Positions 52,943 through 64,000 of a stretch of DNA of 64,000 bases are shown here, in pieces. This DNA comes from Onchocerca lupi. Taxonomy: Eukaryota > Nematoda > Chromadorea > Rhabditida > Onchocercidae. The stretch spans positions 62,001 through 126,000 of the forward strand of contig JAOVVO010000155.1 of NCBI GenBank assembly GCA_028564675.1. Reading direction: 5' to 3'. How positions within the stretch are numbered: position 1 is the first letter of the stretch; the number at the start of each line of letters is the position of its first letter. The notes beneath the pieces were generated by a model, which worked only from the letters and a program-made list of their open reading frames with translations, had not been told where the DNA came from and ran no database searches. The position numbers were made by a program, and so were the translations under genes.

Positions 52943-54605
52943 TTTCAATTCAGTGATAACTTATTTCAAATTTAAATTTAAATTTAAATGATGTGACGTT
53001 TTATTTGTTGAAAGATGAGAAAAAAATGCTAATCATCTTTAGCTAAAATTTTTTCCTTTTAATCAATTATTTGCATTTTTCATTTATTTTGAAGTTTATT
53101 CAATTTGAGATGATGTGGTGAAGATAAATTCATTTGCTACCAAACTAAGTACATCAATCCGTCTGATTTCCGGTTCTGTATTGAAATAACCGTTCCCTCA
53201 GGATTACTGTATTCTAGAAGTACTATGGCAAAGGAATGATATATGAATAGTGCTAATTGCATCCTTTTGCTTCAGCTTTAAATAATCTTTTAATTCTCAC
53301 ATCTAATTGAAACAAAGGATTATCTCATATAATACGTAAAGATCAAGCTTTTTCTTGATTCTTTCAATCTAATGCATGATCCAATCAATTTTGATGAAGA
53401 TCTGGAAAGAAAAGAACGAATTTCATTTGTCTTTACTTTTATCTTCTCTTAACAGATGTTAATAGATCTTCGATCTTTCGACCTTTAGCCGACAAAATAT
53501 CAAAGGTCAGCTATTGTATAAGAAAATAATTATTGGATGGACTAAATTGTCTTTACAAGCTGGAAGAGGAAAACAGCATGCGTTCCATTGTATTTTCTTA
53601 AATGCAAACTTCCGAAAGACAAATAGTATGGAAAATATGAGGTATAGTTATCGAGATTAATGACAATTATTTTCCGAGAAATAATTAAGATCATAGCCAA
53701 ACTCAACTGATGTTAATTAATTTCGAATTGAGCCATACAATTAAGAGGGTCGTATGACAGGCTTATTCAATTAACATTTATTGATTTCAACTTTGAATTT
53801 AATAAAATTTTAATCGCAAAAAATTAATGACAATATTATTTGTATTCAATTATGATGAAGATAAATGATAGAATTTATAATTAATTACTGTTTTTTTTTT
53901 CTTTTTTCTGATCGATATATCATGAATTCTGAACAAAAAATCCAATTGAAATTCGTATTAGCAATGACTTCGCAACTGTTTATTATTGATGAAATTGCAA
54001 TATTGTAGCCGGAATGAATAATATTTGAATTTTAAATTCAAATCGAGAAAAAAAAATCAATTCATTGATACGAAAATTATAAATATTTATGCTCTCGTAA
54101 TAATGTTTAAACTTTATCCCGTAGTTATTTTACTGATTTGATAAGTTCTTCAATGCTTTTGCTCCAAAAATATCCATTTGAGCAAAAATTTTATTTGCTT
54201 TGTTTACAAAGTGGCCTTTTGTGAAAATAATTATAACCAATATTGTGGAAATTTTGTAAAAATCGAAATATCATTGATGAGAATGGATGATGAAAATGAT
54301 CGAAATTTTACGAAACAAATGGAAAAGAATTTCTTATTTCTTCCTCTTTGATTTCATATTTCTTACTTCAAACAAAATATGCATGAAGAAGGGCAAAATG
54401 GATGGAATAAGTTCCTGAACCAGATGTAACAGCTGTTATCTTATCATTGTGTAATGTTTAGCCTTCTCTCTTTTTCGTACTCATTATTCAATTATCTCAT
54501 CATTCTCAATCATTTCCCCTTATCTATACTAATTTTTGCAAAAAATTTTCTCATCACTTCATTCCATTCATTTTTCTTATCTTTTTCCTAATTTTCCTGA
54601 TTATT

Positions 54606-54617
54606 ATCCTTCCAGAA
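54606..54617 (+). promoter_or_regulatory. Probable spliced-leader acceptor of the cathepsin Z gene
   Basis: A pyrimidine-rich TCCTTCCAG ends at 54615 and is followed by AA and then the start codon at 54618. A strong 3' splice site two bases from the ATG, with no upstream exon needed, is typical of trans-spliced nematode mRNAs. Confidence 0.6.
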
Positions 54618-57615
54618 ATGCTTGCAATATTGTTTAATTTCTTTCTATTCACTTATTTTACGAATATTGCATTGGGAAAAGTTGGAAAAAGTATTGATTT
54701 AAGCACTAGAAATGGCTATAATTTGCATGGATGCTATAAGCGAACTGAAAAAATTTATGCTCATAAGTAAGTTTGTTCCTTTCAATTTATAATTTCAATT
54801 AAAAATTCCAATCAATCAATTATTTCGGACATTAATTTGACAATATTGATTAACTAAGAGCAAAGGGAATGATATCGATTTTGCAGCTAATAATTAAAGT
54901 GATATCAAATCTTATCTTATTTCATATGTGAAATTTGTAATGATTTATATTTCGGTTCATTAATTTTCTTTCTCTCTTGATCCATAACGATGAATGCTAT
55001 GTTGAATAATCTAAATTTCATAAACATTCATCTGCATTAACTGGATATTTTTATTTTAATCGAAATAATTTTCGATTTATTTGAAGAAATCGAATTTTAG
55101 AACTTATCCACGACAATATGAAGCAAAGAATTACAATTTTGACGATCTTCCTGAAGCTTGGGATTGGCGTAACGTAAATGGTGTGAATTATGCTAGCGTT
55201 GATCGAAATCAACATATTCCTCAATGTAAGTTTTCCTTTTCAGAGAACCAAAAATTAATGAAGCAAATTTTGCATAAAATTATGCAATAATGATTAAAAA
55301 TCATTATTATTTCGTTGTCAAATTTTTAAAAGAGAAAAGTTTGAAACATTTCTGTCCTCATTAAATTTTCATTGTTTTTTCTTTTTTTTTTTTTTTTTTA
55401 GAGATTAATTATTACTTGATTCTGGTTTGATCTTTGAATCTGAGGCATTTTCTGAGAACTCGTTGAATTTTGAAACATAGAAACAAGTTTATTTTCCTCT
55501 TGTTTTTTTTTTTTTTTATGGCATAGGAGAAAAATAAACTTATTCCTCGTTTGCAAAAAATATATTAAATGACTGTTACTGCTTCTTTTTTTTCATTTTT
55601 TTTCAAATTTTTCTAGAAAGTTCGCTTTTCAATCATTTGTTAATGCTACTTTCTCTAATAACATTTGATTTTGAGATTATAAATTGTAGTTTTGAAATTA
55701 CTTCAATTTCTATCATTTTCCATACATTTAAAATAGTTCAAAAAAATTTCAGATTGTGGATCATGTTGGGCTTTTGGTACGTATTCCATTTTCATTTTAT
55801 GCTTATTGTTTTTTTTTTTTTTTTTCTTTTTTTTTTTATAAATTTATTCTTTCTTTTACAGTATATTTTAATCTTTTTATCATATCAACAGAAAATGCGA
55901 AGAAAAAGAACATTACAAATGCATAATAAATAAATCAAATTTAGGTTCAACAAGTGCGCTAGCCGATCGTTTCAATATCAAACGGAAAGGAGCATGGCCA
56001 CCTGCTTATCTATCTGTTCAGGAGGTTCCTTTTAAAAATTGCCGAAAAATCTCTGCATTTTTTTTGGAAATAAAAAAGGAAAATTCACAATATAAAAGGA
56101 GAGGAGAAAAGTAGATAAGTACGAATAGATAATAAATTCTCTGCGGATTGTGATTGAAATTTTTAGGTTATTGATTGTGCAAATGCAGGTAGCTGTGAAG
56201 GTGGTGAACCTGGTCCTGTTTACAAATATGCTCATGAATTTGGCATACCACATGAAACGTGCAATAATTATCAAGCAAGAGATGGAAGTATGAAAATTTA
56301 ACAATTCAAATTTTAATCCTTAATTGAAAAATTCAAATTTAATTTTAAATTTAGGTCAATGATCGAGTAAATATAGTGAATCTCTAAGTAAATTCGATTT
56401 ATTGACATTTCCACTTAATCGACAAAAAGAAAAATAAATAAGTTAATCGAATACTGTATGAAATGAGAGAATAATCTTACAGCTTGTTCATCATACAATA
56501 AATGTGGTTCTTGTTGGCCAGGATCATGTTTTTCGATCAAAAATTATACCATATATCGGGTAAAAAATTACGGTGCTGTTTCGGGTCTTCATAAGATGAA
56601 AGCAGAAATTTATCATCATGGTCCAATCGCGTACGTTTTGAATTTAATTACTGAAGACTTTCAAATCAGATATATTAAAAAAATTTGAATGTCCAAAAAA
56701 TAAGCAACAATTTGTTGGACAGAAAATAAATTATGAATACAATTCGGAAAAATACATTCGAACCAATAATAATTTCCGATGATTTCGATCAGAAGAATCT
56801 TATGAACAGCAGAAGACTTGGAAAATGATTTTTACTAATTTTAGAGAGAGAGAGATTTTAAATCCAGATTAAATCAATTATGGTTCAAATTTTGAAATCA
56901 GAGTTCAGATCTAATTAAAAAGTTGACCGTTCAAAAAAAAAACCTTTGAAATCTCTTTTAACATTGCATTAATTAATCAATGTGTAAGGTGTGGTATTGC
57001 TGCTACAAAAGCATTCGAAACATACGCAGGAGGGATTTACAATGAAAGAACGGATGAAGATATTGATCATATCATATCCGTTCATGGTTGGGGAGTTGAT
57101 TCCGAATCTGGTGTACCATATTGGATTGGCAGAAACAGTTGGGGAACACCATGGGTATGGTTTATAACTGTTTTCATTCAGCTATAATTGAAAAACTGCG
57201 AATGCTTTATCAATGTCAGGAATGTTGCAATCTTAAATTCATATTTAACTATGACTTCAAACTACTTAGCCCAGAAATAGGGGTTTTCAGTTCTTGCTTA
57301 GGATGAATATCAACTTTTTAATTTTTTCAGAAAAAACATGTTATCAAAAATCTTCCATCTTGGTAAGAAAATGTGAACTGAAAATAGATCGTGAGCCCAA
57401 AAGAACCCAAATGAGAATAATCGATGATGTGTTATATTTTATGAAAAATATGACATAAAAATCTCAACTACTCCATTTTTTGTTAAAAATAAGCAATAAA
57501 ATTTCAGGGCGAAAATGGATGGTTTCGAATTGTAACATCCGAATACAAAAATTCTAGTTCGAAGTACAATCTGAAAATCGAGGAGGATTGTGTCTGGGCT
57601 GATCCCATTGCATAA
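54618..57615 (+). CDS. cpz-1: Cathepsin Z-like cysteine carboxypeptidase (CPZ)
   Basis: Eight exons: 54618-54766, 55101-55225, 55753-55776, 55945-56024, 56167-56287, 56483-56630, 56989-57154 and 57508-57615. Phases agree; the product is 306 aa. A hydrophobic signal peptide (about 1-20) precedes a short propeptide with Cys39, which in human cathepsin X/Z bonds to the active-site Cys. The mature enzyme starts near LPEAWDWRNVNGVNYAS. The cathepsin Z mini-loop RNQHIPQ is present (85-91), Gln87 being the oxyanion residue. The catalytic triad is Cys96 (CGSCWAF), His243 (DHIISVHGWG) and Asn265 (RNSWG). Cathepsin Z-specific CANAGSCEGG is intact. The family removes single C-terminal residues in lysosomes or after secretion; filarial homologues are reported in molting and cuticle remodelling. 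No defect is seen. The symbol is by similarity. Confidence 0.96.
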
Positions 57616-57717
57616 TCATTTTGTCTTATTTTCTTATCGTTCACTTGCATGATACTGTATGAAAATCAAAAAATTCAAATGTAACGATGCAAAATTAAAA
57701 TGTTCTTAGCGTTCTAT

Positions 57718-57750
<33 letters not shown>

Positions 57751-58231
57751 ATATCTCGGTACTTATGTAATTTGCATTCACGGCAAGAAGCATACCTTTA
57801 AAACAATACATTTAACAAACATTCGCATTGGATGATCATAATATCCATAAAAAATCTTTGAATGTGCAAATTTCGAGATACAAATTTTGAACTGGCGAAA
57901 ATTTGCATCTATTGGCAGCATGCGGTGTGCCAATAAACTGAGAAATACTTGTTTTCATCCAAATTTTGAAGGATTTTTAGCTGCTCAAGTAATTTATTTA
58001 TGCTATGAGATTACTGGAATCAGTCATTTTCATACAACTCTATTGTTTCTTCTTAATATGTAAATTTTAAGCAGAAGATAGCATAATTTAATCATTTTCT
58101 TTTTTCCAAACTTCAAATTAGCTAGTTCGTATCACAAGCATGAAAGTAGCAATTTTCAAGTTTAAGCACAAATTTCAATTAAAACTTCACATTTCTGTGG
58201 CCATAACCAATGCTGCAATTTACAATCTTAT
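57616..58231. other. Convergent 3' spacer between cathepsin Z and HINT genes
   Basis: About 615 bp hold the two 3' UTRs and a long A-run around 57719-57749. No coding sequence or other structure was recognised. Confidence 0.6.
57694..57699 (+). terminator. Candidate poly(A) signal of cathepsin Z gene
   Basis: The variant hexamer ATTAAA lies about 80 nt after the stop codon and shortly before an A-run that begins at 57719. No AATAAA was seen nearby. Confidence 0.3.
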
Positions 58232-59798
58232 TTATGTCGGTGGCCAGCCAAGTTGACGTCCACCGAGCACATGAAGATGAAGATGATAAACACTCTGACA
58301 TCCATGTTTTCCATTGTTGATAACTACCCGATAACCATCTTTTAAGCCCAATTTACATGCTGCTTTGGCTGCTGCTACTAACAGTTTTCCGAGTAAGACT
58401 TCATCCTGTAATTTAAGCATAAATCAACTTTAGACTCTAACCTATAATTTAATAAAAACAGGAGTCTTCCATGTTTGTAAAAGAAAAAATAAATATGTGA
58501 TGGTAAAAAAGACGAATGTAACATCTTAAGTCGATCAATTTTGCATTCTCGTCATACTCTTAAAATCAATGAAATCAATTTGATCATTTTCGTACATGTC
58601 TTTAATGACAAAACACAATGAAATTTAGAAAAAAGTAGCAAAAACCATTCTATTTCATGATCTCGATTCTATTCTAGATGATCCCGAAATATACCACATG
58701 ATCTTGATCATCCTAATTTATTTGCTCTATAAAGTTAGCCTTCTCTCTTATAGACCATTCACTAGTCATGCACTGGAATGATTGCTCCTCACTACCAATT
58801 TTCTCTTCTCCTTAGTATGTATTGATAATCCTTAGTCTCCAAGAATTAATATGTAGTAGACTAATTAGTAGGAAGCTGTTAAGCATACGATTGTTTCTTG
58901 GTAGCAGTGAAAATAATAAATCAAAGTCCGCATCATCAGATAATCTTGACTTGATACAGTAATAATTAATTGCTAAAAACTAAAACCTCATTTTTGACGT
59001 CTTGCAGCATTGCGATTTGTTTCTTGGGTATTACCAAGAAATGTACTGGTGCTTGCGGACTAATATCATGAAAAGCCAAAACCTAAAACTTATTAAATTA
59101 CAATTTACTTCAAATTAAAATATAGAAAGTCTAGAAAAAGGATTAGAATAGCAAAAATGATTATTTCTTTCTAAACTTTGACTATCAAAAGATGATGAAG
59201 ATATCTGATAAATAATTATGAAGGAAAAGTGTTTCAAAGAAAAATTTTGTTTCATATGTCGAGATTTCCTTTTTTATGAGCAATATGCAATAAATCATTA
59301 TTTGCTTTAGAATGAATCCAAATAAAATCTATTTACTCATTTATCCCACTAATTGTGAATTATACTAATTTATCCCACTAATTGTGAATTATAGTGTATC
59401 TTTAAAGAATCATGGATTGGAAATACCGAGATGAAGTTAAAAACACACTTGAAGAATAATCGATACGACAGTGTCAGGAGATTACAATCTTAAGTCTTCT
59501 TATCGCCATTCAACCTTATACCGGGAGACCCATATAGTTTTTGTTCTCATACTAATTTGAGGAAAAAATTACTTACATCATCATCTTCCATAATGATATT
59601 TGCAGGTATTTCTTTACGGATAATTTTCCCAAAGATTGTGTCATTCTCTCGACCGGCACTCTGAGCTTTTTCCACCTCCGATTTCATTTTTCTTAACATA
59701 GAAGTGTGCCATTGTTGTTTTTGTTGATAAATTTTACAAAATTCAAAATTCCGTTGGAATAGTAAGAATAATGGTTGTGTTGTCGACAAGAATTTCAT
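58232..59798 (-). CDS. hint-1: HINT-family nucleotide phosphoramidase (HIT protein)
   Basis: Three exons, 5' to 3': 59798-59577, 59082-58987 and 58405-58232. Phases agree; the product is 163 aa. The HIT core begins near DTIFGKIIRKEIPANII, continues AFHDISPQAPVHFLVIPKK and ends with the HxHxH motif (YHLHLHVLGG; histidines 147, 149, 151), His149 being the expected nucleophile. It ends GRQLGWPPT, the usual HINT terminus. HINT enzymes hydrolyse AMP-lysine and related phosphoramidates as homodimers. The first 37 residues are extra compared with HINT1-type proteins of about 126-130 aa. They contain one acidic residue and several basic and hydrophobic ones, as in a mitochondrial leader. Met34 and Met38 could start a short cytosolic form. 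It lies head to head with the USP5 gene. HINT2 orthology is an alternative to HINT1. Confidence 0.94.
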
Positions 59799-60598
59799 GG
59801 CGAAAAGTTAACTTCAAAGAAGGAAGTAATTCAAAATCTGACTATTGCACGTATATTATCTCAATGGACAATTTTAATGTCCATTCATTCTTTTTTTTTT
59901 CTGATGTGTAAATTAGTATAGGGTTAGTTTTAAATTTAAACGTGCGATTTTTTTGTTTACGTGTGCTGTTTACGCGGAATGTAATTACTCACGTCTTTCG
60001 TCTGTAGAACGGTAGTTTTGATTAACATGAATTTCGCTATGGATAGTTGATGTCATGATATAAACAAAAAAAAAAAAAAAAAAACCTCAAGATCCCTAAT
60101 CCATTTCATAGCATCTAGGAATGATTATTTCTCGAGTTTCCTTTCCTACCATCCCATAGTAGAAAACAAAAAACCTCCGCGGAATGGCAGAACCCCAGAT
60201 CAACCGGGACAACGACCCGGTATTTATTATATGCATGCCACGATCTCGAAATTTCCAGGCATTTCGACAGATATAATATCACTATGAGCTAATTCGCTTC
60301 TTGTTGGCGACCACTTGCTGTAATAATTTTACGAATGGATTTAAATAAGATGGTGGCAAATTTTTTTGTTCATTGACCGAATTTGTTTTTATCCGAAATA
60401 TCAATATCTAGCATTTCGGAAGAATTTTTCGATTTCTAAATTTTTTCAAAAATTTCCTGTTTCTTCTCCTTTCATTCGTTGTCAATTTAGTCGATGCTAC
60501 GAAAATTCTTTCATAATCCGTGATTTCTGATTAAAAATTTAAGGTTTTTTTGATTCGAAATCAGTTGGGAAAGTTTACTCCAAATTTTGATAATAGAA
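59799..60598. promoter_or_regulatory. Divergent intergenic region, possible shared HINT/USP5 promoter
   Basis: About 800 bp separate the two start codons. Most is A+T-rich, but 60170-60330 is more G+C-rich and holds CCGCGG (60178-60183), a hairpin at 60203-60221 and AAGATGGTGGC near 60347, which resembles a YY1-type site. A divergent promoter is inferred from gene orientation and this composition; nothing here proves it. An AG at 60595-60596, three bases before the USP5 ATG, could be a spliced-leader acceptor. Confidence 0.4.
60203..60221. other. Short G+C-rich hairpin in the divergent spacer
   Basis: ACCGGG, a 7-nt loop and CCCGGT form a 6-bp perfect stem in otherwise A+T-rich DNA. Function is unknown. 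Confidence 0.35.
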
Positions 60599-63500
60599 AT
60601 GGCTGAAGCATGTGGAACATCAACGTCATCATCAACAGATAAATGGAGCGAATTTGATATATCGAAGATTTGCTCCTTAAACTATAATCTTCCAGAATCA
60701 GATGATAAGATATTCAAGGATGAATGTATGTACTGCTTCAAGACACCTCTGCATTCAGGTAGATGTTTATCTAAATTTTCAAAGTGAATGAAAAATTGGC
60801 TTTCCCATATGGAAAGAAGTATAATTTAAGCAACTTATAAAATTAAAGGTAATAATTTAGTACTAATCTGTTGGAAATATGATCCAATTCAAACTTTAGA
60901 TTAAAGATTAAACGGAGTAATTTAATTAAAAATATAGAGTTTAGGAATAAATAGGTTATGACTGAATTGTAGTTGATAATTAAGTCGCAAAGTAGAAAAA
61001 TTTTTGGAGAAAAAGCAAATGCCAAGAATTAGCCTGGATACGTGGTGCTAATATTTGTTGTTTCTTGATATTACTCATTAATAAGCTAGCAATTATTTTT
61101 TAGTAGCATTTTTCAGTAGTTTAAAACTAGTTATGAAAATTAGTCGAGATGGTTTCATTTGGGTAAATATTTCTTGAATAAGTCTTGAATGGATTGAAGT
61201 AATTTGAAACAATGTCAATTGAATTTTGGATGTATTTCGGATGGATCCTAGAGGAATTCCGGATAAATTTTGGCATATCCTGAATTATCTGGTAAATCAT
61301 ATCTATAAAAAGAAAAATATGGAAATGCAGTTATTTTCAGATGGATTATATGTTTGTCTGGAGAGATTTGCTGGTTTTTGTAATGATCATGTGATGGGTT
61401 ATTATAAGCGAACGGCACGAAAGGGTTTTCTGTGGTGTAAGCAAATCAAAAAAATGCTACCAGAAGCCGAAGAACCACAAGATAAAGTTACCAAGGTTTG
61501 CGAAATCTTATAATATATATAGCTTAGAAGAAACTTGTTTTTCTGTCAATTTATGCATCGTGTTCCTTTTTTGTTTTTCATATAGACATTACGACTTATT
61601 GTGCGGAATTATCAATCTTATTACCTTATTTTCACCTTATTTTTCATGTAAGAGGACATAGGTGGCTTGTAGAAAGTTTACAAACTGCTATCAAGTGGAT
61701 AATCAAGTTTTACAAGGTCACTAAAATAAGCTAATATGTACAAGAATCAGCTCGGCTTACAGAGGAGCCATAAACTAATGAATTATGATGAAAAGAGATC
61801 GAGATATTTGAAGCGTTATGTTTAATTATTCTATGTAAAAAAAATCAGTATAGTTTGGAAGAAACCGCTGAACTACTATTATTTTAAGAAATTAAAGCAA
61901 CTTGAAGAGGAAGTCCAATCTATTATCACGTAAATGAAATAAGAGGCTTATATAATCATGCTTCTAAATTTCTTGCTTTTTTTTGTTTTGTCACTGATCG
62001 ATAATCACCTGTTTAAGAATGGTTCTAGTTTTCTGTGTTTCATTGCTTGTTACAATATTCATTTCAAATACAAAAAATTATCCAAAACAGATTAATAATT
62101 ACCCAGCCAGATAAAGACCACCAAGACAGACATAACTTAGCATTAAAATCACACCAAAAAACTTACTAGAACAGAGCACAAAATAATAAAAGCAAACAAA
62201 AAGTATCATTCGGTAACAACCTGGGCAGGACTAGCCATGGAATTAGACTCAACAAAAATTATCGAATCACTTAAATTAGAAGAAAAATACAAACTAAATG
62301 AGATCAAAAAAAAAAAAAAAGACAGAAGCAAAAAAAAGAATTCATTTCATTGTGTATCAAATTAGATGTCCTTTGCTCTTTCTCCAAGTCGAATTTTCTG
62401 TTATAAAATGGATTCTTTATCGTTTTTCTTACCAAAAAAATTAACTGTCGATGGCATAGTGCATTATTAAATTATCAATTGCAATGAATTTTAAATTTCT
62501 AATAATTGAGCTCTTTTCATTACAGCTTGCGATTGGTGTTGAAGGAGGCTTTTGCTCTGGTCCAAAATATGACATCACTAACGAATATGCAGTCGTACTT
62601 GCACCAGATTTCGATGCGAAAATTCCTCTTAACAGGTCTGTTCCCGATAGTATTTCTGTGATTACGTATTTGTGAATCCCAAATTTAGAGACAGTCAAAG
62701 GTAGAATTGGATATGATTTGAAAATAAGAAATTTGTAATTATTTTTTTCAGGATTACATCGAAATTGGCACAAGTTTGCCATAAAATTATCGAAAACGAA
62801 GGGGTTCAAAGACAGGAGATATTGGAAGCAGGAATGCAGATTTGGGAAGGTGAAGCACGAGTGAATACGAGGCATTTAAATTTGGAGCAAGTATGCGAAG
62901 TTCTATAAAAATCGTTTTTGTTTCCGACAATATAAGACTGATTTAGAACTGTATGCCTAGTCCCATAAATTGATGTTAAACGAGCTGAAGCAGTTGTTAT
63001 TGTTATTAATAATATCATTGTTTTTTTTTGCATTTTGACGAAACCTAACAATTTTTAATGAATTTTATTTATAAAGATCGATAATGGGAAAAGAATACCT
63101 CCATGGGGTTGGAAATGTGAAGAAGAAGGATGTGATCTTAAAGAGAACTTATGGTTGAATTTAACTGATGGTGCAATTATGTGTGGTCGTTCGCAGTATA
63201 TCCAAGAAGGAGTGATGAGCAAAGGTCAAAATCATGCGCGACTACACTTTGACTTGTATGAGTTATCTATAACAATTGATCTTTGTAAGCTTTGATCTAT
63301 CGTAGGACAATTGTTTATCTGGTCGATATCACTTAAATTTATTGTTAGCCGTATTTATGCATGTCAGTACCTTCGAGAAGGATAAGTTAAATGTTAATTA
63401 GATAGAGAATAAAATAGTAGTCTTACATAATTAGATTTGATATGCATAATCAGATGTTTAATATAGGCAGTTAGCAGAGACTTATATAATTAAATGTCGG

Positions 63501-63818
63501 ATTCATTTAATGAGATTTTGACCTACTTAAAACGTTATTTGATTCGTTACCGATAGGCTAATAATCATCATTCTTTGCAAAAGCCAATGTGAAAAAAGGA
63601 TTTTTTATGTCCTGCCGTATTTTCAGGACTGGTTATCCTTTGGTTGTGAAATTAGGTACAATTACGAAAGATGATGCGGATGTGTTTAGTTACGATGAAG
63701 ACGAATCGGTTCGTGATCCAAACTTAAAACAACATTTGCTTCATTTTGGTATTGATATGGATAAAACAGAAAAGACTGAAAAAAGTACACTTGAAATGGA
63801 ACTTGATCTTAATCAAAA
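60599..63818 (+). CDS. usp-5: USP5/13-type ubiquitin hydrolase (isopeptidase T), 5' part
   Basis: Six exons are visible: 60599-60758, 61341-61495, 62526-62635, 62752-62890, 63077-63255 and 63627-63818. They encode 311 aa plus two bases, and the rest lies beyond the window. Residues 36-105 resemble the N-terminal variant UBP finger of USP5 (KDEC, GLYVCLERFAGF). LAIGVEGGF follows, as in human USP5. Residues 189-311 form the ZnF-UBP domain: IPPWGWKC, ENLWLNLTDGAIMCGR, NHARLHF and TGYPLVVKLGTIT, then ADVFSYDEDE. Likely zinc ligands are Cys202, Cys207, Cys224 and His241; Trp214 and Arg226 match residues that hold the ubiquitin C-terminus. USP5 disassembles free polyubiquitin chains. The peptidase and UBA domains are not in the window. 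The ATG is the first in frame. The symbol is by similarity. Confidence 0.93.
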
Positions 63819-64000
63819 GTAAGTTTTTTTTTTTTTTTTTAACTGAGAATTTGATCCTGTAATTATCAAAATTATTCGGCTATTCAGTACAGTGCGTTCC
63901 CGATTTGGTGCAGCTGCACGTCCTATGCGATCGATTACTAAATTGCGTTTTAGCTTTTTGCGGTTAAGCTGTCCATGATTTATACCATTTGGTCTTCATC

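Larger units (their letters stand above)
33748..54617. other. ~21-kb gene-poor region
   Basis: No gene could be called between the p66 start and the cathepsin Z gene. The stretch is A+T-rich and dense in A/T homopolymers, microsatellites and several minisatellites listed separately. The only coding-like pieces I noticed are near 39.56-39.85 kb. Short open frames elsewhere lack splice signals, known motifs or nematode-like codon usage. The first kilobase or so probably includes the p66 promoter. Confidence 0.55.

Noticed and set aside
63889..63999. Possible seventh USP5 exon after TATTCAG at 63888
   Set aside because: In the required phase it translates to a basic sequence ending in a stop and does not resemble the conserved region that should follow the ZnF-UBP domain; the true next exon is probably beyond the window.
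1..64000. tRNA, rRNA, spliced-leader RNA, snRNA and CRISPR arrays
   Set aside because: I looked for tRNA T-loop motifs, the SL1 leader, U-snRNA landmarks and regularly spaced perfect repeats and saw none; the 35-bp array at 44.6 kb has no unique spacers.
1..64000. Wolbachia or other bacterial insert
   Set aside because: No stretch with long bacterial-type open frames or recognisable bacterial genes was seen.

Overview
The window looks like a piece of a nuclear chromosome from a parasitic nematode, most likely a spirurid or filarial worm (inference). The sequence is very A+T-rich. It is full of homopolymeric A/T tracts, some more than 25 bases long. Genes are split by GT-AG introns, and at least one start codon sits two bases after a strong 3' splice site, as in trans-spliced worm mRNAs. 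Protein families fit nematodes: a patched-related (PTR) protein, a p66/DCP-66 type NuRD subunit and a cathepsin Z. No bacterial, organellar, viral or intact transposon genes were recognised.

Layout. 1-11.9 kb is intergenic DNA with degenerate tandem repeats and no supportable gene. 11.9-23.3 kb (+) holds a 17-exon PTR gene encoding about 1005 aa; all exon phases agree. 23.3-26.7 kb has no firm gene but is less A+T-rich and has protein-like open pieces on both strands. 26.7-33.7 kb (-) holds a 12-exon p66-like gene (740 aa) with the CR1 coiled coil and the GATA-type zinc finger. 33.7-54.6 kb is a gene-poor stretch of nearly 21 kb with microsatellites, several minisatellites and one possible coding fragment near 39.6 kb. 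54.6-57.6 kb (+) holds a complete 8-exon cathepsin Z-like gene (306 aa). 58.2-59.8 kb (-) holds a 3-exon HINT gene (163 aa). 60.6 kb to the right edge (+) holds the 5' part of a USP5/13 (isopeptidase T) gene, cut off by the window end.

The genes do not form one pathway. They are a membrane RND-family protein, a chromatin repressor subunit, a secreted or lysosomal carboxypeptidase, a nucleotide phosphoramidase and a deubiquitinase. The HINT and USP5 genes are head to head across about 800 bp and may share a promoter. The cathepsin Z and HINT genes are convergent. Points worth a second look are the altered TM4 motif in the PTR, a 24-nt exon carrying the catalytic Cys of the cathepsin, a decayed exon copy in the p66 gene, a possible mitochondrial leader on the HINT protein, a fold-back element in a PTR intron and a clean 6 x 35 bp minisatellite. 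Gene models were built by reading splice sites and frames by eye; no searches were run.
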